Below are positions 53,318 to 62,249 of a stretch of DNA of 64,000 bases, piece by piece. Position numbers and translations under genes: made by a program. The stretch is from Wansuia hejianensis (GTDB lineage: Bacteria > Bacillota > Clostridia > Lachnospirales > Lachnospiraceae): positions 3,171,501 through 3,235,500 of the forward strand of contig NZ_CP060635.1 of NCBI RefSeq assembly GCF_014337215.1, given 5' to 3'. The notes beneath the pieces were generated by a model. It was not told the DNA's origin, did not search any database, and saw nothing but the letters and a program-made list of their open reading frames with translations. Numbering within the stretch: position 1 is the first letter of the stretch; every line of letters starts with the position of its first letter.

Positions 53318-53346
53318 TTTAAGGGGCTGTTTACCGGCCCCTTAAA
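53318..53346 (+). terminator. Attenuating stem-loop after the binding-protein gene
   Basis: TTTAAGGGGC (53318-53327), 9-base loop, GCCCCTTAAA (53337-53346), then TTAT. It lies between the binding protein and the ATPase; partial termination is likely because the rest of the operon follows without a clear new promoter. Confidence 0.75.
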
Positions 53347-53444
53347 TTATCACTGGAAATGGCGGTACAGCGTTTTCTAAGAAACAATCCGCGTATTGTT
53401 CGGGAAAGTTTATGAGACACAGTATCAGAGGAAGAGGAGAAAGT

Positions 53445-54974
53445 ATGGCAGATTTAGAGATGAATCAGATTTCAAAATCTTTTTCAGGGGTGCCTGTATT
53501 AAAAAATGTCTCTCTCCATTGTAACCGGGGAGAGGTTCATGCTCTGTTAGGTGAAAACGGGGCTGGAAAGAGCACGCTGCTTAAGGTTTTGAGTGGAGCG
53601 CACCTTCCGGATTCGGGAGAAATCCGGTTGTTCGGAGAAAAGGTGGATATTAAAAGTCCGATGGACGCGATGAAGCACGGGATAGGGACTGTCTATCAGG
53701 AGCTATCCATTATCCCCGATCTGACGGTAGGAGAAAATATTTTTATCGGCCGGATCCCCAAGAATAAATTCGGGTCCTTTGACAGGAAAAAGCTTTATAA
53801 AAATACCATGGATCTGTTTGAGGAGTATGGCATACATGACATTAACCCAAACGCGAAGGCCAAAGCGCTGTCTCTGTCGCAGAAGCAGATTGTGGAAATC
53901 CTGAAGACTCTCTCCAAAGACCCGGAGATTGTCATATTGGATGAGGCGACATCCGCCCTCACGACAAACCGTGTGAAATGGCTGCTGTCTGTCGCGAGAA
54001 AACTGGCAAACCAGGGTAAGATCGTATTATTTATCTCACACAGGATGTCGGAGATACAGGATGGCTGTGACAACATTTCTATTTTGAGAAACGGTGAGAA
54101 TTCGGGTGAAGTCAGCGTGAGCGAGGCGCAGATGGATGACGTCATCTCCAGAATGCTTGGACGTAAGATGTCCGGATATTTTCCTGATACTGAGAGCTAT
54201 GCCGGGAAGGATAAGGTTCTGGAGGTGAAAGATCTCAGATATCTGCAGATCCTTAACGGCATTGATTTTGACCTTTATAAAGGCGAAGTCCTGGGGATCG
54301 GCGGGCTTGCGGGACAGGGGCAGGCAGAGCTTCTGCTGTCGCTGTACGGCGTCGTCAAGGCCAGCGGGGACATCCGCCTCAATGGTAAAAAGGTACATCT
54401 GAGATCTCCTAAGGAAAGCATCAGGAACGGCATCGCGCTGGTTCCGGAAGAACGGGGAATACAGGGACTGATCCTGTCCGAATCCATCCGTTATAATATT
54501 TCCCTGCCTGTCCTGGGCAGGATCAGCAATCCGTTCTGGGTTTCGCAGCAAAAGGAATATGCAGTTGTAGATAAATATATGCAGGATTTGCAGATTAAAG
54601 CGGAAAACCGTGAGATGGCGGCTATGAATCTGTCCGGAGGCAACCAGCAGAAGGTGGTAATGGCCAAGATCCTGGCTATGGAGCCGGAAATTTTCCTGAT
54701 GCACGACATCACCAGAGGCGTTGACGTGGGTACAAAAAAAGAGATGTTCACTATGGTGCGGAATTTTGCCAAGGAAGGCCATCCGGTTATCTTTTTCTCC
54801 ACGGATGTGGAGGAGCTGGTGAAGGTCTGCGACCGGGTGCTTGTCATGTATGACGGAAAAATAGGAGCGGATCTGAGAGGAGCGTCCCTGACAAAGGAGA
54901 ACATTGTCGGGGCGTCTATCGGAAATACAGTTGAGACAGCGGCCGAAGGCACGGAAAGGAGGGAACAGGGATGA
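53445..54974 (+). CDS. Sugar ABC importer ATPase with altered second Walker B
   Basis: This 509-aa double-NBD ATPase has Walker A GENGAGKST at 36-44 and first Walker B EIVILDEATSALT. In the second domain LSGGNQQKV is intact, but the Walker B reads IFLMHDITRGVDVG, with His and Asp in place of the Asp-Glu pair. Similar degenerate second sites occur in a known subgroup paired with two permeases, so it should still work as an importer. ATG 53445 (GAAGAGGAGAAAG upstream) is preferred over ATG 53412. It overlaps the permease start by ATGA. Confidence 0.92.
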   Translation: MADLEMNQISKSFSGVPVLKNVSLHCNRGEVHALLGENGAGKSTLLKVLSGAHLPDSGEIRLFGEKVDIKSPMDAMKHGIGTVYQELSIIPDLTVGENIFIGRIPKNKFGSFDRKKLYKNTMDLFEEYGIHDINPNAKAKALSLSQKQIVEILKTLSKDPEIVILDEATSALTTNRVKWLLSVARKLANQGKIVLFISHRMSEIQDGCDNISILRNGENSGEVSVSEAQMDDVISRMLGRKMSGYFPDTESYAGKDKVLEVKDLRYLQILNGIDFDLYKGEVLGIGGLAGQGQAELLLSLYGVVKASGDIRLNGKKVHLRSPKESIRNGIALVPEERGIQGLILSESIRYNISLPVLGRISNPFWVSQQKEYAVVDKYMQDLQIKAENREMAAMNLSGGNQQKVVMAKILAMEPEIFLMHDITRGVDVGTKKEMFTMVRNFAKEGHPVIFFSTDVEELVKVCDRVLVMYDGKIGADLRGASLTKENIVGASIGNTVETAAEGTERREQG

Positions 54975-55927
54975 AAAAATTTATAAAAGAAAATTGGATT
55001 GCCATGATTCCCTATGTTATGTTTGTGATCATGATTATTGTGATGGGCGCGTTAAACTCAAATACCCTGAGTATCCGGTATATTGCCAATAAATCGGATG
55101 CGGCCCTGTCATTGATCCTGGTTGCGGCCGGGCAGACGCTTGTGTTGCTGACGGGAGGCTTTGATCTGTCTGTCGGCGGAGTGATCTGTATTACGAACTG
55201 CCTGGCTGCGTCCAGGATGCAGAACAGCGTGGGCAGCATGCTGATCTGGGCGGTGATCTGTCTGGCGGTTGGCGTCGGAATCGGCGCGCTGAATGGATTT
55301 GTGATTGAAAAGACGAAAATGCAGCCATTTATTGTTACACTGGCTACTCAATATGTCTGTTATGGAATCGCGCTATTAATCATGAAGGTGGACGGGGGAA
55401 ATGTTCCGGCGGCATATATCAGTACGCTGCTGCACCGCTTCGGCCCGCTGCCGCTTTCCATGTTTATCATCGCAGCGCTGGCCCTGGTATGGATGTTCTT
55501 TAAGAACACGAAGAAGGGCTTTAGCATCTACGCCATTGGAAGCAACGAATCAGCCGCACGGCTGAACGGTATTTCCATTATGAAAACGAAAATTTTGGCT
55601 TACGGCCTGTCGGGAGCATTCGCCGCGCTGGCCGGGCTTTTCAGGACCGCCCAGGTGGCCAGCGGGTCACCAACCGCAGGCGCCGACTTTGTGATGATTT
55701 CCATATCGGCCGCGGTAATCGGCGGAACAGCGCTGAGCGGGGGCTCCGGCGGCATGATCGGTACCATTGTGGGTGCGCTGGTGCTGCGGACCATTGGAGA
55801 TCTGCTGGTATTCATGAAAGTTTCATCTTACTGGTCGTCACTGGTTCAGGGAGTCTTGCTGATCCTTGCGGTCGCTGCCAGTGCGTACGGCACTATGCTT
55901 AAGAGAAGAGGAGGTGCGGCGGCATGA
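54971..55927 (+). CDS. ABC importer permease 1 (RbsC type)
   Basis: This 318-aa permease has the signature GGFDLSVGG. The cytoplasmic loop is IGSNESAARLNGISIMK, and AAVIGGTALSGGSGG comes near the end. The start overlaps the ATPase stop (ATGA), and its stop overlaps the second permease. Two different permeases suggest a heterodimeric channel, as in AI-2 or ribose-like subgroups with an altered second NBD. Confidence 0.93.
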   Translation: MKKFIKENWIAMIPYVMFVIMIIVMGALNSNTLSIRYIANKSDAALSLILVAAGQTLVLLTGGFDLSVGGVICITNCLAASRMQNSVGSMLIWAVICLAVGVGIGALNGFVIEKTKMQPFIVTLATQYVCYGIALLIMKVDGGNVPAAYISTLLHRFGPLPLSMFIIAALALVWMFFKNTKKGFSIYAIGSNESAARLNGISIMKTKILAYGLSGAFAALAGLFRTAQVASGSPTAGADFVMISISAAVIGGTALSGGSGGMIGTIVGALVLRTIGDLLVFMKVSSYWSSLVQGVLLILAVAASAYGTMLKRRGGAAA

Positions 55928-56874
55928 CGGCAAAATCTTTTCTGAAGAAGAACTTTTCAATCTTCATGACATTTATTATCGCACTGCTGTTGCTGGTATT
56001 TATATCAATTCTGCGGCCGGGATACGCCAATGTGAATAACCTTCGCGTGCTGTCCATAACGGCGTCCTTTCTGGGACTGACGGCTATGGGCCAGATGGCG
56101 GCGATACTCACGGGAGGGATGGATTTATCGATTCCCTGGATGTTTACAATCGCCGCGTTTTTGACCGGGAACCTGACTCAGGGGGAAAACGGGAAGCTGA
56201 TCTTTGCAATTCCTGTGATCCTGCTGGTAGGCGTCCTGATGGGCGCGTTTAACGGAATCGGCATTGCTTATGTGGGCATTGCGCCGGTTATCATGACCAT
56301 GGCGTCGAATATCATTTTCCAGGGGCTCCTGGTGGGCATAACCGGGGGAACGCCGGGCGGTACGGCCCCTCAGGCGCTGAAAGACTTTGCCAACGGTTCT
56401 GTCGGCGGGATTTCCACGATGCTGCTGTTCTGGATCGCCATATCGGTTGTATTTTATATCATCATTGCAAAATCACCGTATGGAAGAAAGCTGTACGCCA
56501 TCGGGCACAGTGATACGGTGGCGCTGTTTTCCGGCGTCAATGTTAAGCTGATGCGCGCCAGCGCCTATATGGTCTGCGGTTTCTTTGCAGCCCTGGCAGG
56601 CATTCTTTTCTCAGGGCGGGTCAGCCAGCTCTATCTGGGCATGGGAGACCCTTATCAGATGCAGTCTGTATCTGCAGTGGCCATCGGCGGAGTCTCCCTG
56701 CTGGGAGGATCGGGAAGCTATATAGGAACGGTTGCCGGCGTGCTGGTTCTGGTCATGCTGGATGGCGTCCTTTCAGCTCTCGGCTTCGCCCAGAGCGTAC
56801 AGAAGATCATTTATGGTGTTGTATTGATGCTGGCAGTTTTGCTGTCCAGCAGGAAGCAGAAAGTCAGGAGGTAA
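55924..56874 (+). CDS. ABC importer permease 2 (RbsC type)
   Basis: This 316-aa permease has the signature GGMDLSIPWMF, the loop IGHSDTVALFSGVNVKLMR and AIGGVSLLGGSGSYIG. Translation is coupled to permease 1 by an ATGA overlap. It shares fold but limited sequence with permease 1, so the two are anciently diverged partners. The MttB-family gene starts 4 bases after its stop. Confidence 0.93.
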   Translation: MTAKSFLKKNFSIFMTFIIALLLLVFISILRPGYANVNNLRVLSITASFLGLTAMGQMAAILTGGMDLSIPWMFTIAAFLTGNLTQGENGKLIFAIPVILLVGVLMGAFNGIGIAYVGIAPVIMTMASNIIFQGLLVGITGGTPGGTAPQALKDFANGSVGGISTMLLFWIAISVVFYIIIAKSPYGRKLYAIGHSDTVALFSGVNVKLMRASAYMVCGFFAALAGILFSGRVSQLYLGMGDPYQMQSVSAVAIGGVSLLGGSGSYIGTVAGVLVLVMLDGVLSALGFAQSVQKIIYGVVLMLAVLLSSRKQKVRR

Positions 56875-56878
56875 TCAG

Positions 56879-58390
56879 ATGGCAAGAAAAGGTGCGGAAT
56901 GTACGTTTCCTTATATTAACATTCTGGATGAGGCAGCGTTTTCGGCAGTCTGCGGCGGTGTTTTCGAGGTGATGGAGAAAACCGGGGTTACAGTGCAGAA
57001 TCAGAAGATGAGGAAGATCCTCAAGGACTATGGCTGCCGTGTGGATGATGCATTAGAGAGAGTCTACTTTGACAGAGAGGTGGTGCTGCGCGCGCTGGAA
57101 GCTGCGCCGAAGGGATTTGAAATCCGTGCCAGGGAAGAGAAGAATCATGTGTTTCTGCAGCCGGGAAAGACAACGCAGTTTATCAACGCCTGTGGAACCA
57201 GCATCTTTCACACTGATTCACAGGAGGCCAAACTTCCCACCAGAAAAGAATTTTATGATTATATGAGGCTTCTTGACGCGCTTCCAAACCTGGATTTCCA
57301 GAACTGTTTTCCATTTTTCGGATTTGAGAAGGTGCCGGAGTGCATGAAGCTGCTGGAGTCTGTGGCGGCAAAATACCGTGTATCCACCAAGGCACAGATT
57401 GAGGGGACAGTGTTTGATAATTACAGGTTCACGACAGAGATGGCAAAAGCTGTGGGGACGGACCTGTGTCAGATTGTTAATTCAGCGGCGCCGCTCACTT
57501 ATTTTACAGAGACAGCGGAACAGATTTTTAACTATACGGAGGCAGGCCTGCCGTTCCATTTCGCGGCAGGGCCCACGCGGGGGCTGACCAGCCCCATGGG
57601 AGCGGCAGGGTCGGTGATTTCCAACAATGCCGAATGCATGGCGGGTCTGGTTATGGCCCAGGCTGTTAAGCCGGGCTCCAGAGTCTGGATGAACAGCATG
57701 ATTATGACGCCGAACATGGCCACCGGAAAGCCGGCGTTTGGAGATGTGGGCAATTCGTATACGGATATGGCGTTCAATCAGTATTGGCGGAACTATGGAA
57801 TTCCCTGTTGGTCCAACGCTGCTTCCTGGACCAGCTCTAAGGTCATTGATTACCAGGCAGGGTTTGAGCAGAGCCTCGCGCTGCTGAGCCAGGCACTGAG
57901 TGGTTCGACGGTCATCTCCTATCAGGGGGGGCTGTATGCAGAGCTGTATGCGAGCCCGCTGAAGGCTGTCATTGACGATGATGTGGTAGGTATGACTAAA
58001 CGGCTGATGAAGGGGATCGACGCCAGCGCCGAAGGGCTGTCCCTGGAGCTGATCCATGAGATCGGCCCGATTCCAGGATCTTTCATGGATTCGGATGAGA
58101 CCCTGGAGAACTGGCGTGAGGAATGCTATGTACCTACGGTCTCTTCCCGTCAGAGCTATGAAGAATGGTCGGTGACAGGCAGAAGAAATATTGTGGAAAT
58201 AGCCGGAGACAGAATGCGCACACTGCTGGAGAATCATCAGGCGCCGGCGCTGTCTGCGGAAAAGGAGCAGGCGCTGGAGGATATATTGAATGACGCCAGG
58301 AATTATTATCGCAGGAGCGGTGAAATTTCGGAAGAAGAATGGAAGGTTTATCAGGAAGATATCCATTCTCCCAATTATCCGTTCGCGTAG
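56879..58390 (+). CDS. MttB-superfamily methyltransferase-like protein (no pyrrolysine)
   Basis: This 503-aa TIM-barrel protein belongs to the trimethylamine methyltransferase (MttB) family: YINILDEAAFSAVCGGVFEV at the start, INACGTSIFHTD, AAGPTRGLTSPMGAAGSV and LIHEIGPIPGSFMDSDETL. There is no in-frame amber codon, so it is a non-pyrrolysine member, whose known relatives (MtgB, MtpB, MtcB) demethylate quaternary amines with a corrinoid protein. No corrinoid protein is encoded here. It lies between the importer and the sugar kinase. The substrate may be a methylated form of the imported compound; unproven. Confidence 0.88.
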   Translation: MARKGAECTFPYINILDEAAFSAVCGGVFEVMEKTGVTVQNQKMRKILKDYGCRVDDALERVYFDREVVLRALEAAPKGFEIRAREEKNHVFLQPGKTTQFINACGTSIFHTDSQEAKLPTRKEFYDYMRLLDALPNLDFQNCFPFFGFEKVPECMKLLESVAAKYRVSTKAQIEGTVFDNYRFTTEMAKAVGTDLCQIVNSAAPLTYFTETAEQIFNYTEAGLPFHFAAGPTRGLTSPMGAAGSVISNNAECMAGLVMAQAVKPGSRVWMNSMIMTPNMATGKPAFGDVGNSYTDMAFNQYWRNYGIPCWSNAASWTSSKVIDYQAGFEQSLALLSQALSGSTVISYQGGLYAELYASPLKAVIDDDVVGMTKRLMKGIDASAEGLSLELIHEIGPIPGSFMDSDETLENWREECYVPTVSSRQSYEEWSVTGRRNIVEIAGDRMRTLLENHQAPALSAEKEQALEDILNDARNYYRRSGEISEEEWKVYQEDIHSPNYPFA

Positions 58391-58409
58391 GCTGCCGGTG
58401 CGGAGATGA

Positions 58410-59912
58410 ATGATGAATATATTAGTGATTGATGTAGGGACATCCAGCATGCGGGGGATTTTATTCGACCGGGAGGGCAGGATACTGATTCAGAAACGGG
58501 AAAAGTACCGCCCGGATTATAAATCCCCGGTTCAGGTGGAACAGAAGGCAGGTGATTTCTACCATGCGCTCGTCCAGATCGTGAACGGGATCGTGAGCGG
58601 TGCAGCCGAAGCGGCCGGGAAAAGGCTTGTCATAGATGCGTTATCTGTCACTTCCCAACGATCTGCCGTTATTCCGCTGGACCGCCTGGGGCAGCCCCTG
58701 ATGCCGGCGGTCATGTGGCAGGATACCCGGAACGCGGCAGTCTGCAGAGAGCTGGAAAAAGAAAATGATTTAGTATTTCAGTTAAGCGGAACTACCGTAA
58801 ACACAGTTTTTTCCGGAGGGAAAATGGCCTGGATCAAAAGGGAATGCCCGGAGGCTGCGTCCAGGCTCAGCCGTTTTGTGAATATACCGGAATATCTCAT
58901 GTACCGTATGACGGGCGGCTTTGCTTCCGATTATACCTATGGGAGCAGATCGAATCTCATGAACCTGCGGGAAAGGCGATGGGATCCCCGGCTGCTGGAG
59001 CTTTTCGGAATAAAAAGTGAAGAGCTTTGCCCTCTGCTGGAGCCTGGCTCTGTCGTTGGTACGGTAAACAAGGAGTTCGCACGGGCAACCGGATTGGCTG
59101 AAGGGACTCCGGTCATCAGTGCGGGAGGCGACCAGCAGTGCGCCGCAGTGGGCCAGGGTGCTATTTCGGAGGGGATACTGTCTATTGTTGCCGGCACAGG
59201 CGCTTATTTGGCCGTATCCTGCGACCACGTCCCGGACTGCCTGCCCCGTGAGCTCATCTGCAACTGTTCGGCCCTTTCGGGCAGATATATTCTGGAAGCA
59301 AATGTCCTGACGTGTTCATCGGCTTTTGACTGGTATCTGAGGAACTTCTATGAGAGGCCGGCAGATTATGAACGGATTAACCGGGAGCTGGAATCGGTCT
59401 ATGACGCAGAAGAAGAAGCAGTAGTGCTTCCTTATTTTCAGGGCAGGAGCTGCGGCGCCTGGAACGCAGGGGCCAGGGCTCTGTTTGCCAATATCACACT
59501 GGCAACCACAAGGCAGGATTTATTGAAGTCACTGGTAGAGGGAATTTTCCTTGAGGTCAGCAACAGCATCCGGCTGTTACAGGACTGTGTGGAAATATCG
59601 CAGGTTTATATCAGCGGCGGAATGACAAACAGCAGAATCATGAACCAGATGCAGGCCGATATCTATCATCTGCCGTTAAAACGCATGAAAAACAGTGAAG
59701 CGACATCCATTGGAGCCCTGCTTGTCACACTTGTGGCACAGAAAGAGTACAGCACTGCGGAAGAGGCGTTTCAAAAGCTCTGCGGAGGAAATGAAATACT
59801 CACCTATGAACCGGATACTAAAAAGGCTTTACTGTACCAAAATAAAAGAATCCAAATGAATCAAATTTATGAAAAAATATATAATGAAAGTCCCGGACGG
59901 CAGCCGGGCTGA
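58410..59912 (+). CDS. FGGY-family carbohydrate kinase
   Basis: This 500-aa sugar kinase has the N-terminal phosphate loop VIDVGTSSMRGILFD. The catalytic region is ISAGGDQQCAAVGQGA and the second phosphate motif SIVAGTGAYLA. VYISGGMTNSRIMNQMQADI is the C-terminal signature. The last codons (NESPGRQPG and stop) come from a dispersed repeat beginning at 59884, so the native tail was altered. It should phosphorylate the sugar brought in by the adjacent importer, giving the substrate for UlaG. Its exact substrate is not readable. Confidence 0.92.
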   Translation: MMNILVIDVGTSSMRGILFDREGRILIQKREKYRPDYKSPVQVEQKAGDFYHALVQIVNGIVSGAAEAAGKRLVIDALSVTSQRSAVIPLDRLGQPLMPAVMWQDTRNAAVCRELEKENDLVFQLSGTTVNTVFSGGKMAWIKRECPEAASRLSRFVNIPEYLMYRMTGGFASDYTYGSRSNLMNLRERRWDPRLLELFGIKSEELCPLLEPGSVVGTVNKEFARATGLAEGTPVISAGGDQQCAAVGQGAISEGILSIVAGTGAYLAVSCDHVPDCLPRELICNCSALSGRYILEANVLTCSSAFDWYLRNFYERPADYERINRELESVYDAEEEAVVLPYFQGRSCGAWNAGARALFANITLATTRQDLLKSLVEGIFLEVSNSIRLLQDCVEISQVYISGGMTNSRIMNQMQADIYHLPLKRMKNSEATSIGALLVTLVAQKEYSTAEEAFQKLCGGNEILTYEPDTKKALLYQNKRIQMNQIYEKIYNESPGRQPG

Positions 59913-59946
59913 GGAACACAGGAGGTGCGGGGCTGCTGGCTTTCAT
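59884..59946 (+). repeat. Dispersed multi-hairpin repeat, locus 3 (short form)
   Basis: ATGAAAG (59884-59890) with CCCGGACGGCAGCCGGGCTGAGG after it matches the repeats at 18607 and, reversed, at 33058. CTTTCAT (59940-59946) pairs with the first ATGAAAG and closes the unit. It supplies the last codons and stop of the kinase gene. Confidence 0.75.
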
Positions 59947-60009
59947 CACGGGTGATGACGCTGTCAGGCGTTATGAGTGTTTACTAAATGATAAGGGAGG
60001 CTGCGATTT

Positions 60010-61113
60010 ATGAGCAAAATTGATGATATAACCAGAGAAAGCTGGATTATGAATACGTTTCCGGAGTGGGGAACCTGGCTGAATGAAGAAATCGAAAATG
60101 AAGAGGTAAAGCCCGGAACAGTCGCGATGTGGTGGCTGGGCTGCACCGGAGTCTGGTTTAAGACTCCGGGCGGCTGCAATATTTCCGTGGATCTCTGGTG
60201 CGGCAACGGAAAACGCACCCATGGGGACGGCAGGATGAAGGTGGGCCATCAGATGGCGAACATGTGCGGCGCCCGCGCCATGCAGCCGAACCTGCGGGCG
60301 GTGCCCTTTGTCATTGATCCTTTTGCGGTGAAACAGGTGGACGCCGTTCTGGCCACCCATTACCATCAGGACCACATGAGCGCGGAATATGCCGCCCATG
60401 TGATCAAAAGTGGTCTGACGACTGTGGATGAGAATGGGAAGGAGATTCCGGTACCGTTCATCGGGCCGAAAAAATCCGTGGAGCTGTGGCAGAAGTGGGG
60501 AGTCCCTGCGGACCGCTGCATCACTGTGAAGCCGGGGGATTCCATCAAGATCAAGGATGTGGAGATCATCGCCCTGGACTCCTTTGACCGCACCTGTATT
60601 GTGACCACAGATTCCCAGGGGCCCGACCGGGAAGAGCTGACGGGGAAATGCCCGACAGACATGGACGATAAGGCGGTCAACTATCTGATTAAAACGCCGG
60701 GAGGGAACATCTATCACAGCGGGGATTCCCATTATTCCATTTACTTCGCGAAGCACGGGAAGGATTACGACGTCGATGTGGCGTTCGGCTCCTATGGGGA
60801 GAATCCGGTGGGGATGGCGGACAAAATGACCTCCTGCGATATCCTGCGGATGGCTGAGGCGCTGCGCTGCAAGGTTGTGATCCCGATCCACTATGACGTC
60901 TGGACGAACTTCATGGCGGATGTGAATGAGATCAAGGTACTGTATGACATGAAGAAGGACCGTCTGGAATACGGCTTTCATCCTTTCTTCTGGGAAGTCG
61001 GCGGAAAGTATGTCTATCCAACAGACCAGGAGAAGAGAGCATACCATCACAGAAGAGGATTTGAGGATTGCTTTGAGGCGCCTCAGAATATACCGTTCCG
61101 TTCCTTGCTGTAA
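60010..61113 (+). CDS. ulaG: L-ascorbate-6-phosphate lactonase
   Basis: This 367-aa metallo-beta-lactamase-fold enzyme matches E. coli UlaG closely as I recall it: ITRESWIMNTFPEWGTWLNE, TVAMWWLGCTGVW, RAVPFVIDPFAVKQVDAVLA and metal site THYHQDH. Later metal and substrate residues appear in IYHSGDSHYS and VIPIHYDVW. It hydrolyses L-ascorbate-6-phosphate to 3-keto-L-gulonate-6-phosphate in the cytoplasm. AAGGGAGG precedes the start. The kinase is upstream; ulaE and ulaF follow after one unknown gene. Confidence 0.93.
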   Translation: MSKIDDITRESWIMNTFPEWGTWLNEEIENEEVKPGTVAMWWLGCTGVWFKTPGGCNISVDLWCGNGKRTHGDGRMKVGHQMANMCGARAMQPNLRAVPFVIDPFAVKQVDAVLATHYHQDHMSAEYAAHVIKSGLTTVDENGKEIPVPFIGPKKSVELWQKWGVPADRCITVKPGDSIKIKDVEIIALDSFDRTCIVTTDSQGPDREELTGKCPTDMDDKAVNYLIKTPGGNIYHSGDSHYSIYFAKHGKDYDVDVAFGSYGENPVGMADKMTSCDILRMAEALRCKVVIPIHYDVWTNFMADVNEIKVLYDMKKDRLEYGFHPFFWEVGGKYVYPTDQEKRAYHHRRGFEDCFEAPQNIPFRSLL

Positions 61114-61154
61114 GGGCAGTATGCTGAAACGGAAAAAGAGGCAGGAGGAACTAT

Positions 61155-62249
61155 ATGCAGGTAAAAAAGAAAGTAATTTCAAGCTTAACAAAATGTTATT
61201 CGATTGCTCCGCTTCATTACCATAACAGAGATTATTTCCTTGTTGCGGCGGAAAAACAGGACCCCTGTTATCTGTTTGACATGGAGGGGAACAGGGTGGA
61301 CACGATCTGGGAAAAGCCCGGCGGCGTCATGAGCATGGTGCAGATTCCAGGTTCAGACGGCGTATTTCTGGCGACGCATAAATTCTATTCTCCCAATGAT
61401 TCCAAAGAAGCCAGAATCGTTGTGGTAAAACCGGATCAGGATGGGAAATGGCAGATTCACACGCTGGCTTGTCTGCCGCATGTCCACAGGTTTGATATTG
61501 TTACGAGAAATGACGTTCATTATCTGGTGGCCTGCACGCTGAAGTCCGGACATGAATATAAAAATGACTGGTCTATGCCTGGAAAGGTCTATGCCGCGGT
61601 ACTGCCGGAGGATCTGGAGCAGTTTGACGAACAGAATCAGCTGAAGTTCACTGTGATTAAGGATGGGATGCTGAAAAACCATGGATATTATAAAGTCATG
61701 GAAAATGGGGTGGAAACCAGCCTCATTTCATCAGAAGAAGGCGTATTCCGGTTCACTCCTCCGGAAGAGGCGGGCGGCGCCTGGTACATAGAACATCTGG
61801 TGAAGGAGCCTGCCAGTGACGCGGTTTTAGTGGATTTGGATCAGGATGGTGAGAAGGAGCTGATCTGTATTTCGCCATTTCACGGCAACAAGATCTGTAT
61901 TTATAAAAAACACAGAATGGAGACCGAAGCTTGTAGCTGTGAAGGCGATTCCGGAGAATATGAGCCTGTGTACTGTTATGAAAAAGCTGATTTCGCCCAT
62001 GCGATCTACGGGGGCCGGCTGCTGGGCAGGCCGGCTGTCATCATCGGGCACAGAGAGGGTACAAGAGATCTTCTGGTGTTTACCTATGACGGATCGGCGA
62101 AGGATTACAGGGCAGAAGTGCTGGATCATGACTGCGGTCCTGCAAACGTTTATAAATTTGTGGAAAACGGAAAGGAAATTCTGATCTCCGCAAACCGTGA
62201 GGTGAACGAAGTTGCGATGTATACAGATTTTGCAGAGGATTTGACATGA
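61155..62249 (+). CDS. Propeller-like protein of unknown role in the ula locus
   Basis: This 364-aa cytoplasmic protein (no signal) has repeated short beta-strand patterns (YFLVAAEKQDPCYLFDMEG, FLATHKFYS, HYLVACTLKSG, VDLDQDGEKELICISPFHG, AVIIGHREG). The DxDxDG segment is a calcium-type loop found in FG-GAP/VCBS repeats. A beta-propeller is likely. Start ATG 61155 follows GGAGGAACTAT. Its stop overlaps the ulaE start (ATGA). It might be a lactonase, a mutarotase-like enzyme or a binding protein; I do not recognise it. Confidence 0.65.
   Translation: MQVKKKVISSLTKCYSIAPLHYHNRDYFLVAAEKQDPCYLFDMEGNRVDTIWEKPGGVMSMVQIPGSDGVFLATHKFYSPNDSKEARIVVVKPDQDGKWQIHTLACLPHVHRFDIVTRNDVHYLVACTLKSGHEYKNDWSMPGKVYAAVLPEDLEQFDEQNQLKFTVIKDGMLKNHGYYKVMENGVETSLISSEEGVFRFTPPEEAGGAWYIEHLVKEPASDAVLVDLDQDGEKELICISPFHGNKICIYKKHRMETEACSCEGDSGEYEPVYCYEKADFAHAIYGGRLLGRPAVIIGHREGTRDLLVFTYDGSAKDYRAEVLDHDCGPANVYKFVENGKEILISANREVNEVAMYTDFAEDLT

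Noticed and set aside
56879..58390. Pyrrolysine-containing MttB
   Set aside because: The frame has no internal TAG and runs unbroken for 503 codons, so it is a non-pyrrolysine family member.
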